Below, piece by piece: positions 1 through 10,933 of a stretch of 64,000 nt of DNA (position 1 is the stretch's first letter; the number at the start of each line of letters is the position of its first letter). Both the position numbers and the translations under genes were made by a program. The notes beneath the pieces are model-generated. The model made no database searches. It was not told the origin of the DNA and saw only the letters and a program-made list of their open reading frames with translations. Origin of the DNA: Owenia fusiformis (Eukaryota > Annelida > Polychaeta > Sabellida > Oweniidae); assembly GCA_903813345.2 (NCBI GenBank), contig CAIIXF020000008.1, positions 10,381,278 to 10,445,277 on the forward strand, in the 5' to 3' direction.

Positions 1-21
1 AGCAGAATTGGCTATCAAAAT

Positions 22-140
22 GCTAAAGAGCCTTAAAATTTAAGGCTCTTTAGCCCAAATGCTAAAGAACCTTAAAATTTAAGGCTCTTTAGCATATTGG
101 TAACCCATTTGGCTAGAGAGCCTTAAATTTTAAGGCTCTC
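22..140. repeat. Three consecutive AT-cored hairpins
   Basis: Three short inverted repeats follow each other at 22-54, 61-93 and 116-140. The first has 16-bp perfect arms around one base (GCTAAAGAGCCTTAAA and its complement). The second is the same with one mismatch. The third keeps 12-bp arms (GAGAGCCTTAAA). They look like repeated copies of one short palindrome and could be the end of an element that begins left of the window. The sequence from 141 to 790 holds nothing else I recognise. Confidence 0.8.
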
Positions 141-790
141 CAGGCGCGGCCTTTTGTATAAGGAACATTTTGAAAGGTGGTCACTTTTTTTTGAAATTTT
201 CCAATTTGGTGTCATATCTTGTGTATTATTCTTTGAGCCTATGAGATCCTACTACAAAACGATCTGGCCAACATCTGTGATTGTGACAACTTTTGATGGT
301 TGAGGTTTATTATGTCTCCAGAAAATAATATGGGCGGGTATAGCAATTTTTTCAAAAATGTACCTACAATACACTGTCAGGTCAACAAAAAAATAAAATT
401 CCCATGGCCTATTCACATTCTTTTGAACTCCAGACATAAAGCATACATATCCAAAACGCATATCCTTTATTAACTCCACACAACATACCTTTATTGTCAT
501 CTGGCATCACTTTTTCTGAGTTTCTTCAGGTCCGTGGTTATTTATCAAATATAAGGACGAAATTAATTAAAATGATGATTGGTTTTACAGACTCGACTAA
601 ACAAAAATGGTGAATAACGGGGATTCCCCAGTTTATATCTTTCATTATCCGGGTATTTTCAAGATGGCCGCGCCCTTGATAGTCTGAAACTTTCAAAACA
701 GTGGTTTATCACGTTTAACACAGTGACACTAGATGTTCAACGGCCATTTACCTCTCGTGATTTAGCATGTAACGTGTCCGGCATTCTCGG

Positions 791-3770
791 TGAATAGTGC
801 CCAAATTGAATGCCCAAGTTTTCTGTCATTCTAAGGGGTCTTTTTATGGAATTTGCTTTAAATTAGTAAAAAATATTTGTAATTTGCTTTAAATTATTAA
901 AAAATATATGTAACTGATTTGCAAAATAAATATAAAAAATTTCTAAAAAACTGTCTTATTAGTGTCTTATATTAACTCGGCGAATAGTGCCCAAAAGGAG
1001 TGTTTTCAATGGCAATTTAACATGGGTTGGGCACTATTCGCCGAGTTAGGCTATATATAGGGAAGGATCAGTTCAGTCAGTGTCTTATATAACTCGGCGA
1101 ATAGTGCCCAAAAGGACATTTTTCAATGGCACTTTAACATGGGTTGGGCACTATTCGCCGAGTTATATATAGGGAAGGATCAGTTTAGTGTCTTATATAA
1201 CTCGGCGAATAGTGCCCAAAACCACATTTTTCAATGGGAAGTTAACATGGGTTGGGCACTATTCGCCGAGTTATATATAAGACAGTTTTATATACATTTT
1301 AATTCATTTTTTTATTTTTCAAACAATATTTTATGATTCTTAAATTGCCCTTTCATTCTAAAGAGGGATTTATTTGAGGGGCCTTATAATAAAAAGGGGC
1401 ATGGTATTTTTGGGGGAAAAGAAATAGAAAATTAAGAAAAATACGAAGATTTAAAGTTGGGCACTAAATAAATAGTGCCCAAAATACAATTTTCAATGTG
1501 TATTTAACATACTTTGGGCAGTATTTACGTATTAATGAAAATATAAAATTATGAAAAAAACTAAGATTTAAAAGTTGGGCACTAAATTAATAGTGCCCAA
1601 AACCACTTTTTTCAATGGGAAGTTAACATAGTTTGGGCACTATTCGCCGAGTTATATATAGGGAAGGATCAGTTTAGTGTCTTATATAACTCGGCGAATA
1701 GTGCCCAAAACCACTTTTTTCAATGGCACTTTAACATGGTTTGGGCACTATTCGCCGAGTTATATATAGGGAAGGATCAGTTCAGTGTCTTATATAACTC
1801 GGCGAATAGTGCCCAAAAGGACATTTTTCAATGGCACTTTAACATGGGTTGGGCACTATTCGCCGAGTTATATATAGGGAAGGATCAGTTTAGTGTCTTA
1901 TATAACTCGGCGAATAGTGCCCAAAAGGACATTTTTCAATGGGAAGTTAACATGGGTTGGGCACTATTCGCCGAGTTATATATAGGGAAGGATCAGTTCA
2001 GTGTCTTATATAACTCGGCGAATAGTGCCCAAAACCACTTTTTTCAATGGGAAGTTAACATGGTTTGGGCACTATTCGCCGAGTTATATATAGGGGAGGA
2101 CCAGTTTAGTGTCTTATATAACTCGGCGAATAGTGCCCAAAACCAATTTTTTCAATGGGAAGTTAACATGGGTTGGGCACTATTCGCCGAGTTATATATA
2201 AGACAGTTTTATATACATTTTAATTCATTTTTTTTATTTTTCAAACAATATTTTATGATTCTTAAATTGCCCTTTCATTCTAAAGAGGGATTTATTTGAG
2301 GGGCCTTATAATAAAAAAGGGGCATGGTATTTTTGGGGGAAAAGAAATAGAAAATTAAGAAAAATACGAAGATTTAAAGTTGGGCACTAAATAAATAGTG
2401 CCCAAAATACAATTTTCAATGTGTATTTAACATACTTAAGGCAGTATTTACCTATTAATGAAAATATAAAATTATGAAAAAAACTAAGATTTAAAAGTTG
2501 TAAAGAAAACTGTATACAATGTACTAGTGTATCGTTTTTACAACTAATAAGGAATAGTTCAATATATAATCCTATTAGGATAAAGATATTTGACCTTGAT
2601 TTTGTACATGCGATACCTTACATGTTCTGTTATTGGGCCATAAATAAGTACTAGTCATGGATTTGCAGAAGTTATAATTTTCCATCCAACATTGATTTAA
2701 TTATGGTGAAAAATGTACAAATTATTAAATATGTTAATAAAAGGAATTACCTTTATCATTATTCGGCGAATAGTGCCCAAAACCACATTTTTCAATGCCA
2801 ATTTAACATGGTTTGGGTACTATTCGCCGAGGTATATATAGGGGAGGATGAGTTTAGTGTCTTATATAACTCGGCGAATAGTGCCCAAAAGGACATTTTT
2901 AAATGGAAAGTTAACATGGTTTGGGCACTATTCGCCGAGTTATATATAGGGGAGGACCACTTCAGTGTCTTATATAACTCGGCGAATAGTGCCCAAAAGG
3001 ACATTTTTCAATGGAAAGTTAACATGGGTTGGGCACTATTCGCCGAGTTATATATAGGGGAGGACCACTTCAGTGTCTTATATAACTCGGCGAATAGTGC
3101 CCAAAAGGACATTTTTCAATGGAAAGTTAACATGGGTTGGGCACTATTCGCCGAGTTATATATAGGAGAGGACCAGTTCAGTGTCTTACTATAACTCGGC
3201 GAATAGTGCCCAAAACCACTTTTTTCAATGGGAAGTTAACATGGTTTGGGCACTATTCGCCGATTTATATATAGGGAAGGATAAGTTTAGTGTCTTATAT
3301 AACTCGGCGAATAGTGCCCAAAACCACTTTTTTCAATGGGAAGTTAACATGGTTTGGGCACTATTCGCCGAGTTATATATAGGGGAGGACCACTTCAGTG
3401 TCTTATATAACTCGGCGAATAGTGCCCAAAAGGACATTTTTCAATGGAAAGTTAACATGGGTTGGGCACTATTCGCCGAGTTATATATAGGGAAGGATCA
3501 GTTCAGTGTCTTATATAACTCAGCGAATAGTGCCCAAATGGACATTTTTCAATGGGAAGTTAACATGGGTTGGGCACTATTCGCCGAGTAGATTTTATGT
3601 GTTTTTATTTAAATAACATGATGTTACATACTGAATAAAGAAATAAATATTTCATATATATATATAACCTCATAATATTTTTAGTTCTATATATAAGTAT
3701 ATTTAACCTATTTTAAAAAAGACCCCTTAGAATGACAGAAAACTTGGGCATTCAATTTGGGCACTATTCA
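791..3770. mobile_element. Non-autonomous element with perfect 55-bp TIRs and internal palindrome array
   Basis: Bases 791-845 and 3716-3770 are perfect reverse complements over 55 bp, starting TGAATAGTGCCCAAATTGAA. The interior is an array of a roughly 108-bp unit whose core repeats part of that terminus. I see no transposase, so it would have to be moved in trans. No clear target duplication flanks it (left ...ATTCTCGG, right TAATCATA). A block near 1190-1575 (including a TTTAATTCA...GTGCCCAAAATAC stretch) recurs at about 2130-2515, so part of the array was duplicated as a segment. Bases 2498-2755 are a unique AT-rich spacer. The superfamily cannot be assigned from the ends alone. Confidence 0.85.
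970..3590. repeat. 108-bp palindromic tandem repeat array
   Basis: About 16 copies of a unit made of ACTCGGCGAATAGTGCCCAA, a 35-40 bp loop, the exact reverse complement of those 20 bases, and a spacer beginning TATATATAGGGA. Spacing measured between copies at 1797 and 1905 is 108 bp. Because 108 is a multiple of three and the unit lacks stops in some frames, long ORFs appear on both strands (for example 1736-2299 and 2703-3194 on plus, 2792-3004 on minus) with repeating peptides such as NSANSAQ and WALFAEL. I read these as by-products of the repeat, not genes. Two loop types (AAGGACATTTTTCAATGG and AACCACTTTTTTCAATGG) are interspersed. Confidence 0.9.
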
Positions 3771-4084
3771 TAATCATAATTTTGTTTCTTCAAGCATGAT
3801 AAATAACCCTGATCTTTCAAGAGAATAAGAAAAAATTGATGACCCAAAGGCAATCTTGGTAGCAGTTTCGTTCAGTGTGATTGTACCTTTTTCCCGGGCT
3901 TTTTCCCGGTCATGTTTTCTAAAAGTTCGCACTCGTCAATTATAAAAGATGTGTATTTGTTTTTGATATCAAGTCACTTTACCTTTGCTAAATGTAGATT
4001 TTCTATTACAGTTTAACTTTTTTTGTCACACAATATTATAAGGACCCATCCCGGCAGGTTTCATGTGGCAATTCCAGTTTAGCA

Positions 4085-4215
4085 GTGAGATTATCCGGGG
4101 TGAGGATCCGGTATACAAAACAGCTGATTGATATCCAAATCACTGTGTAAACGGTATACTTGAAAATTTCAATGCGGGGGGCTTTTGGTAGAATTATTAA
4201 TAAATTCGATGCTTC
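4085..4215. repeat. Diverged dispersed repeat, copy 1
   Basis: Contains GTACAAAACAGCTGATTGA-like and GGTATACTTG motifs followed by TTCGATGCTTCCATGTTTCA. The same order of motifs recurs at about 8785-8915 with many substitutions, so these are two old copies of one dispersed repeat. The rest of 3771-4546 has no recognisable gene. Confidence 0.6.
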
Positions 4216-4546
4216 CATGTTTCAATTATTTTATAACTTGACTGGTCAAAAGGGAATGACCATCGTAGACTGATACACTAGAGCCGTTCAAATAACTTAA
4301 ACCCGGTGTGAAAGAAATTATAGTCCCCCAGGGATTATGGTCCCCTTTCTTTACGGCCCTTACTGGCCCTGATTGTTTATAAGATAACTTAAGGGAAAGA
4401 AATCACCATATAAATCAATGAAGTGTAGGACCATAATTTGATAGGACCTCCCCTTTTACACCGACGCAGTCTTCAAACAAAAGTCGACGAGGGTTATCCG
4501 CACATGGAGTAGGTAATTTTCTTGGCCCTTTGATTAAACATCTATA

Positions 4547-5136
4547 CAGGGTGTCAAATAAGTACCGTCCCCCCCTCTACAGCCAAAACCAAGATATTTG
4601 GTACCAAGTGTGATATATCATTGGAAAGTTACGTTGATTGTCATAATCTGAAACATGTCAATCAATCTCACAATTTTTTACAATTTATCAATTGAGGTGG
4701 CCATAGGTCTAGAAGCATGGCAATTAGGCGTATTTGGCAGGATTTTAAGAATCAGGTATAAGAAAGGTCAAAGGACCAAAAGATGACTAAATATCTATGT
4801 GGCAATGAATCTAACAAATTTCTGCATAGGTATGTGTGTAAAAAGAGGTGCAAGGAAAGTGGTGATAACCTTTTTGCAACAGGTAGAATGCGAAAATGAT
4901 TAACCTTTGACTGTCTGAGGTCATATCCTTGTTTTTTGACCCAAAAAAGCTGCTTAAAGGAGGGTATGTTCACTATAAAGGACATCATAAAAAATATTGG
5001 TAAATTTTATTCAAAATAGTTGAGATTTGGTGAGTTAACATAACTTTGGATGATCTTTCCAATGGTATATCACACTAGGTACCGTCTATTAAGGTTTTAG
5101 CTGTAGCAGGGGGGGGCGGGACTTTTTTGACACCCT
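4547..5136. mobile_element. TIR miniature element, CAGGGTGTC ends
   Basis: Left end CAGGGTGTCAAATAAGTACC and right end ending in GACACCCTG form an imperfect inverted repeat of about 85 bp that includes a shared GGTACC(A/T)AGTGTGATATA segment. The 590-bp element has no supported coding region. Flanking bases do not give a clean target duplication, probably because another small element abuts the right end. Confidence 0.75.
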
Positions 5137-5256
5137 GGGGTCCGTTTTTGAAACCATCGTAACTTACGATTTGGTCGCAAGTCATTGTTCATCGAAACAG
5201 AGACAAATGGTTTTCTCGGAATCGTAAGTTACGATCGTACGAAAAACGAACCCCTG
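5134..5256. mobile_element. Small hairpin element
   Basis: About 120 bp. The left half (GGGGTCCGTTTTTGAAACC, ATCGTAACTTACGAT) pairs with the right half (ATCGTAAGTTACGAT, GAAAAACGAACCCCTG). It abuts the end of the preceding element, so one may have inserted beside the other. Confidence 0.7.
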
Positions 5257-5323
5257 TATAGTGAGTTTTTATAGCATTTTTACGAAAATAGCATAGCGGG
5301 CAAATCTTCCGATCCCAACCTGT

Positions 5324-5425
5324 GTTGCAAAGTCAACATGTAACGTGTGAAGACTGAGACCGTGGTGCAAGACTGTTGCAAAGTCAACATGTAACGTGTG
5401 AAGACTGAGACCGTGGTGCAAGACT
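5324..5425. repeat. 51-bp tandem duplication
   Basis: Two adjacent near-identical copies of a 51-bp unit starting GTTGCAAAGTCAACATGTAA (at 5324 and 5375). The period is 17 codons, which explains a short repetitive minus-strand ORF here. No coding role is supported. Confidence 0.85.
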
Positions 5426-5588
5426 GTCAACCACCATATTTTCCATGAGAGAGGAATTGTGTCTCGAAGTGCAATATAAAAAAAAATTATAGCCATTTAT
5501 TATCAGAAACCTGAGACCATCATAAAATTTAATGTTAGTCCGTCAGCAGAAACGCACAAAACTCACTCACAACTGAACTAAAATTTCA

Positions 5589-7437
5589 TTAAAGTAACAC
5601 CGTCACCCCTGTTTTATATGGTTGGCCTATTAGTATAAAGAATGCATGCGTTGTTTACGGGTGTGTAGGCGTTAATTACGCTCGTGTAGATGTAAAATTA
5701 CGCCCGTGCTGACGAAAAATTTCGCCTGTGTAGGCGTAAATTACGCCCGTGAAGAAGTAAATTCTACGGGCGTTCAGAATACATTTACAGGCGTGAACTT
5801 ACGGCGTTAAAATTATTAATTACGGGCGTTAAGACTGTTATTTTACACGCGCTGAGAAACATCTTCACGCCCGTGGAGTTTATTTTTAGCGCCGTAAATT
5901 ATGAACCAATCAGAACCTTACTTACATGATGATTTAATGCATCCTTGCTAAAAGAGCAACTCCGAGATACTTGCGCTAGTAAACAACAATCAGAAGCCTG
6001 CTTACATTTTAGTGTATTGCATTGAGGTCCTTAAATATTCGTTCAAGATTGAACTAGATTTAACCAAAGAAGTATTCATTTTTTAGAGCAAATTATATTA
6101 AAAGGCAAATTGAAGAGACATTTACTGTGTTGGCAGTTATCAACACCCATTGTAGAAACGACAAAATTGCAGAGTATTTTGAGAAGGTATACATGTTTGG
6201 TTTCTAAATACGATGATTTTTGGATAATTCTCCAATCTAGACGTCGGCTTCAGAGGTAGGCTAGGTAAGGACTTATTAAGCTCACACGCATTGCAGCTTA
6301 CAGTCTCATTATACAGTCAGATCGCTAATGTATCCCTCTAAAGGATGCGTCCAGATACTAGAATTATAGTATCTGATCAACTGCAAATTGACTCTAGACT
6401 ATATCCTGCAGATCTGGCATTCTTTGAAAATGTACTGAAAATGTCAAATGAGCCTATATATATACCTAGTATACCTAGCCAACATATGTTCAAATTTGGT
6501 GTTAGGGAGATGTGTACTTTTTGGAATCTTTATGCAGCCGTCTTTATATGTCACATGTTATTTCCAGGAATACATAACTCATTTAATATACGATGTAAAT
6601 CTTTCACATTTGCACAAATAGTGCACCGAGATACCCAGAAAAGAAATAATATTTCATATGCCTCCAATTGCAACAGTTGTTCCTGGCACAATCATGAGTA
6701 TGTTATTAACTTGCACAAGGATCTTGGAGTTGTACTTTTAGCTATAATGCATCGTATCATCATGTAAGCAAGATGCTGATTGGTTCATAATTCACGGCGC
6801 TAAAATGAACTCGACGGGCGTGAAGATGTTTCTCAGCGCGTGTAAAATAACAGTCTTAACGCCAGTAATTAATAATTTTAACGCCGTAAGTTCACGCCTG
6901 TAAATGTATTCTGAACGCCCGTAGAATTTACTTCTTCACGGGCGTAATTTACGCCTACACAGGCGAAATTTTTCGTCAGCACGGGCGTAATTTTACATCT
7001 ACACGAGCGTAATTAACGCCTACACACCCGTAAACAACGCATGCATTCTTTATACTAATAGGCCAACCATATAAAACAGGGGTGACTATGGCGGATCCGG
7101 GGGGGGGGGCCCATGGGGCCAGGGCCCCCCCCCCCCTAAGTTGGGCCCAGAAAAAACAAAAATTGGGCCCAAAAAATTTTGGGCCAAAAAAGGCCTTCAG
7201 GCACCAAAAAGTGGGCCTTTTTGGTCATTACTAGGCCTTCTAAGGCCTTATTTTTTAATTTCAGGCCAAATTTTGAAGAAAATGGGCCTCAAATTTCAAA
7301 ATTTGGGCCCACTTTTCGGTTTTAGGGGCCCAAAATTTTTTTCCGCGCAAGCGCAGAATTTTTTTCTATAAAGGACAATTTGGGCCCCCCCCCTTGTTGG
7401 TTACTGGATCCGCCACTGGGTGACGGTGTTACTTTAA
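5589..7437. mobile_element. Element with ~340-bp TIRs rich in ACGGGCGT motifs
   Basis: Left arm at about 5589-5935 and right arm at about 6770-7437 are reverse complements. The ends read TTAAAGTAACACC on both sides, so a TTAA target is possible. Each arm carries many short GGCGT/ACGCC motifs at roughly 20-bp intervals (ACGGGCGTTAAG, TAGGCGTAAATTACGCCCGT). The right arm is interrupted by the insertion at 7093-7418, after which the subterminal AAACAACGCATGCATTCTTT block is repeated. The interior has one 140-codon ORF at 6345-6767 (plus) that I do not recognise. It has no transposase motif and is AT-rich, so I do not call it a gene. Confidence 0.85.
7093..7418. mobile_element. GGGCCC-rich element nested in the preceding element
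   Basis: Ends read CTATGGCGGATCC on the left and GGATCCGCCACTG on the right. The flanks carry GGTGA on both sides, and the uninterrupted version of the site exists in the opposite arm of the host element (revcomp of 5595-5610), which shows both the insertion and the 5-bp duplication. The interior is poly-G/C with many TTGGGCCC and GGCCTT motifs. A partial copy in the opposite orientation lies at 45636-45825. Confidence 0.85.
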
Positions 7438-7484
7438 ACAACGCATGCATTCTTTATAGTAATAGGCCAACCATAGTTTTAACC

Positions 7485-8750
7485 TAGGTTAACCCACGGT
7501 GCCCATGTCAAGCTGCGCGCCTACTTAGGCGCGCAGTTTGTTTCGATCACAAACTGCGTGCCTAAGAACATTGGATCATTTAAGTTGGAGTCTGTATTTT
7601 GAAACGTTATTTAAAGACATTTATCCTGCATTGTTTTCTTGTTCAATGCGTTCATTCTGTGGCGAATATACGAATCTTGCAAATACTAGCAAAAACTGTG
7701 TGCAAATGAATCTTAGTTTTAAAACATAAGCAGATTAATGGCATTTTCGTCACTGATTTAATGGGAATTTATACATAAATCGATCTAGCACTTTAAACAT
7801 AAATGACAAATACTTTAGACTCGTTTTATATTTAATTCCTTACACATTTATCATGTTTAATTCAAAATATTTCGAAATAAAACAGATAATCAGGAGATTA
7901 AAAAGAAATAAACCACAAACTGCGCGCCTATTTTAGCCAGAAATTACAATCTGTGCGCATACACTATTAAAACTACATATTATCATTGGAATTTCTACAG
8001 AGGTGCGTGTAGGTGTTTTCGATGTAGCTTTGTAAATTTTGCTTTATCGTCAGATTTTATGAGATTTTCATATTGAAAGTCAAAATGTATAATAGAAGTG
8101 ACAATTAAGTTGGGAACGAAAAAACATTTATTTTCAGATCACCATCTTGGTGGATGGACTCTCATGGTGTTTCAATTATGGGGTTCTACTATTAGACACA
8201 TATGTGCCTTGTATGGCGCTTATGTTTTCTAATAATACAAAACAAGCTTGGATAGGCAAGCAGTTTTGAAATATTAGGCACGCAGTTTGGGAAATACATG
8301 TGAATATAGGCGCGCAGTTTGACAAGAAAAATGTTCAAATCACGTTTATTATTATCGTTTTGAACACAAACTTTGCTGTTTTAATCAGATGGAGTGATCC
8401 TATATATTCTAGCATACACAGACACAATGGCTGAATAAACGGCAAATGACGATAAAAAGACATAGATATAACTTTACACTGTAAATTTTGAACACAGAAG
8501 TTACTTAAGACCCTTATATTGAGATAACTAGGTTTACATCGGGAAAAACATTGAGTACTATGAGTAAATTAAGTTCATCTTCACAGAGTGGTACTATCTT
8601 AGAACGAGACTAACCTTGTATTTTTCGTATTTTGGCTCTTTTTGGGAGTCGTGTCCTCCCCGTCTCACATTTTGAAATATGCGCGCAATTTCAAACTGCG
8701 TGCCTAGTAGGCACGCTGCTTGACATGGGCATCGTGTAACCTAACCTTGT
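7485..8750. mobile_element. TIR element with AACTGCGCGCC motif array
   Basis: Left end near GGTTAACCCACGGTGCCCAT and right end near ATGGGCATCGTGTAACC are imperfect inverted repeats of about 55 bp. Each contains a perfect small palindrome (CTGCGCGCCTA and its complement at 7513-7536). Further GGCGCGCAGTTTG-type motifs lie inside at about 7915, 8278 and 8310. No convincing ORF; the interior is AT-rich. Confidence 0.75.
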
Positions 8751-8784
8751 AACTCAAATATTATGATAGGTTAACGTACCCGAC

Positions 8785-8915
8785 GTGTAATAGTACAAAA
8801 CAGCTGATTGAGTTTAACGTGCATCCGAAAGGGTATACTTGGGACTTTCATGTGGGGATTTCGGTAGCTACGATCCAATTATTAAATTCATGCTTCAATG
8901 TTTCAAATATTTTTT
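8785..8915. repeat. Diverged dispersed repeat, copy 2
   Basis: Same motif order as 4085-4215: GTACAAAACAGCTGATTGAG, GGTATACTTGGG, then TTCATGCTTCAATGTTTCAA. Bases 8916-9400 show no gene I can support. Confidence 0.55.
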
Positions 8916-9401
8916 AACTTCTAATTAACGTTAATTTCTTTCACGGGGAAGTAAATGTTACTAAATTATGCTAAGTAAATGTAATCCATATAAAATTCTT
9001 GCTAAATATCATCTTCAAAATATTGATTTAATATTATTCAAAGTTAGTGAAATGCATATAAAATACGATCACATTTTCGTACAACGTATTACGCATACAG
9101 AGGGAACGATAAGCTCCACTGTTTCTTGGAATATAATATAACGCTTTCTAAGCATTTATTTGGAACATAATTGATTTAAATGCTCTACCTGAAGTTTGGT
9201 GTCGGACGAAATAGGTGTAGCCTAGATATTTCTGTCAATAACATGGATGCAATGATTTTTTATCATAATAGGTCCGTTATTATAAATGGTAATTTCTGTT
9301 GCATTGAAATAATTCTAAAAATAAAACATTTTGTAGATGCAGTGTTGTTATTAGCAAAAAGTAAGAGCGGGAAAAGATGATTTTCCTTCTGTATATTAGA
9401 G

Positions 9402-9431
9402 CATGGGCATTCAATTTATTGAAAGCCCATG
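9402..9431. repeat. CATGGGCATTCAA hairpin, copy 1
   Basis: CATGGGCATTCAA and TTGAAAGCCCATG form a short inverted repeat. Related copies occur at 34295-34316, 35541-35577 and 50911-50936. A short downstream stretch (TTAAAACAACATAG) is also shared with the copy at 34295, so the repeat is longer than the hairpin. Confidence 0.7.
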
Positions 9432-9537
9432 ATTAGAGTAACTATAATACGTTATTTTGAAAGTAATTTCATTAAAACAACATAGGACATATGCTTGATA
9501 TGTTGACTTTCTTTACGAAGAACGGAGTGGCTCCAGG

Positions 9538-9693
9538 ACCGACAATTGTCGGTACTGGAGACTGTCCAGGGGTATTTGCTGGGGTACCGACAATTGTCGG
9601 CACTCTATCGTCAACTAGTAGTGCCAGATAGAGAACCGACAATTGTCGGTACGCAAGTGGCTGCTACGTGTTTTTGCTAGAGAGCCGACAATT
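9538..9693. repeat. Phased 16-bp palindromes ACCGACAATTGTCGGT
   Basis: The palindrome ACCGACAATTGTCGGT occurs at 9538-9553 and 9635-9650. It occurs with one changed base at 9586-9601 and as a half copy at 9684-9693. Starts are 48-49 bp apart. Only the palindrome is conserved; the intervening sequence differs. Confidence 0.85.
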
Positions 9694-9737
9694 TCATAAA
9701 TAAATCCACTATTTTTACGTTCAGAAATAACCTCATC

Positions 9738-9772
9738 ACTGGTAGTCTAGTGGTTAGTGAGCACGACTTGAC
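9738..9772 (+). repeat. tRNA-like A box, possible SINE head
   Basis: GGTAGTCTAGTGGTTAGTGA resembles the D-arm/A box of a tRNA gene. No B box (GGTTCGANTCC) follows within 60 bp, so this is at most a decayed tRNA-derived repeat. Bases 9773-10550 hold nothing else I can name. Confidence 0.35.
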
Positions 9773-10551
9773 TTGACTTTTACTTTATATGGAGAAAAAC
9801 GATGTGTCAAGAATCCATAGTAACACATAAATGAGTAAGTCATGTTCTTTATCTCTTATTGTTTTATTTTTAAGAAAATTAGTAGATAACGATCAGTGCA
9901 TCTGCCAATATGAAATAAATTAAAAAATGGTCCACTTACTATTATAACAATGTGATGATGAGACAGTTGTCTTGCAGTGCCAGTCAATAGCTTATTTACT
10001 GACTACAAATATTTCCCTATTTCAATCCGCATATATGTCTTCTTTTATGTAATATCAGAGGTACAACTTTGCTTCAAGATTTTTTAATATCAAGTGAGTG
10101 CAACAACTTGCCGTATCCTTACTTGATTGTTTTGAATTCAATACTTTGCGCCTCTTTGCTAGTTTGTAAATGCCTTGCGCGTTTAGTGTCCAGAATGCTC
10201 GTTCATACCGTTATATATCATGAGCGGATTAATACATCATAACGAGAACACTGGTGATCCACTCGGAACGGGTAACCGACGAAGAAATGAACCTATCTTC
10301 GGAAGTTCCTCTTGGTATCATTAATTTTAATTGGATTAGGTCATCACTTAGAGCTCTACCATATGTAACAGAATATTAACGAGAAGTATATTATTGGAGG
10401 AACTATAAAATGATTTCAACCGTTAGCTGGTATAAATCAATATCAGGTAGTACCAGGAAGGTAGTATTATATGCTAATCTTGATTGGCTCGTAGCTAGGG
10501 TGACCTGGTAATCATAAATCAATCATCGTGGTCCACGCCCTCTCCATCTCT

Positions 10552-10933
10552 ATAGGGCTCCCCAAGAGGGGGCAGTGGGGTCGCTTTTGTCACTTTTAAG
10601 ATTTCAAAATTCTCACTTTGTCACATTTAAAATTTACTTGTCATATTTTGTCAGATTCGTTCCTTTTTAGTCAGTCAAAGTATTTAATGCACTAAATAGT
10701 CTGTTATGTTCCATTGTTTGATTGTTAGAATAAGTCATCTTAACTAGCATCAATTTACATTCAGAACGAATTATCTATTTTTGTCACTCTCAAAACACTT
10801 GTCAGTCTGATAAATGTGCAAAATTGTCACTTGCAAGCATTGATTTGTCACATTTGTTCGTTTTTAAGTACCCCAAAGTCCTATTTTTAGAGGCCAGGTC
10901 GCCTTATCACATACCCCTTGGGGAGCCCCCTCT
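10552..10933. mobile_element. Miniature element with GGGCTCCCCAAG ends and TTGTCAC motifs
   Basis: Left GGGCTCCCCAAGAGGGGG and right CCCCTTGGGGAGCCC are inverted, and CTCTAT flanks both sides as a possible target duplication. The interior contains about eight TTGTCAC/TTGTCA motifs in the same orientation. No coding sequence is seen. Confidence 0.7.

Noticed and set aside
1736-2299. 187-codon ORF with NSANSAQ/WALFAEL repeats, and similar ORFs at 2703-3591
   Set aside because: The frame stays open only because the repeat period is a multiple of three. The opposite strand is also open, and the peptide is a direct read-out of the palindrome.
970-3590. Regularly spaced palindromic repeats resembling a CRISPR array
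   Set aside because: Units are 108 bp palindromes with nearly identical 'spacers', in a eukaryotic genome, bounded by transposon-type TIRs. There are no cas genes.
6345-6767. 140-codon ORF inside the 5589-7437 element
   Set aside because: No recognisable domain, no splice context, and AT-rich codon use. Possible transposon leftover but not supportable as a gene.
9738-9772. Possible tRNA gene
   Set aside because: Only an A-box-like stretch is present. There is no B box, anticodon arm or acceptor stem.
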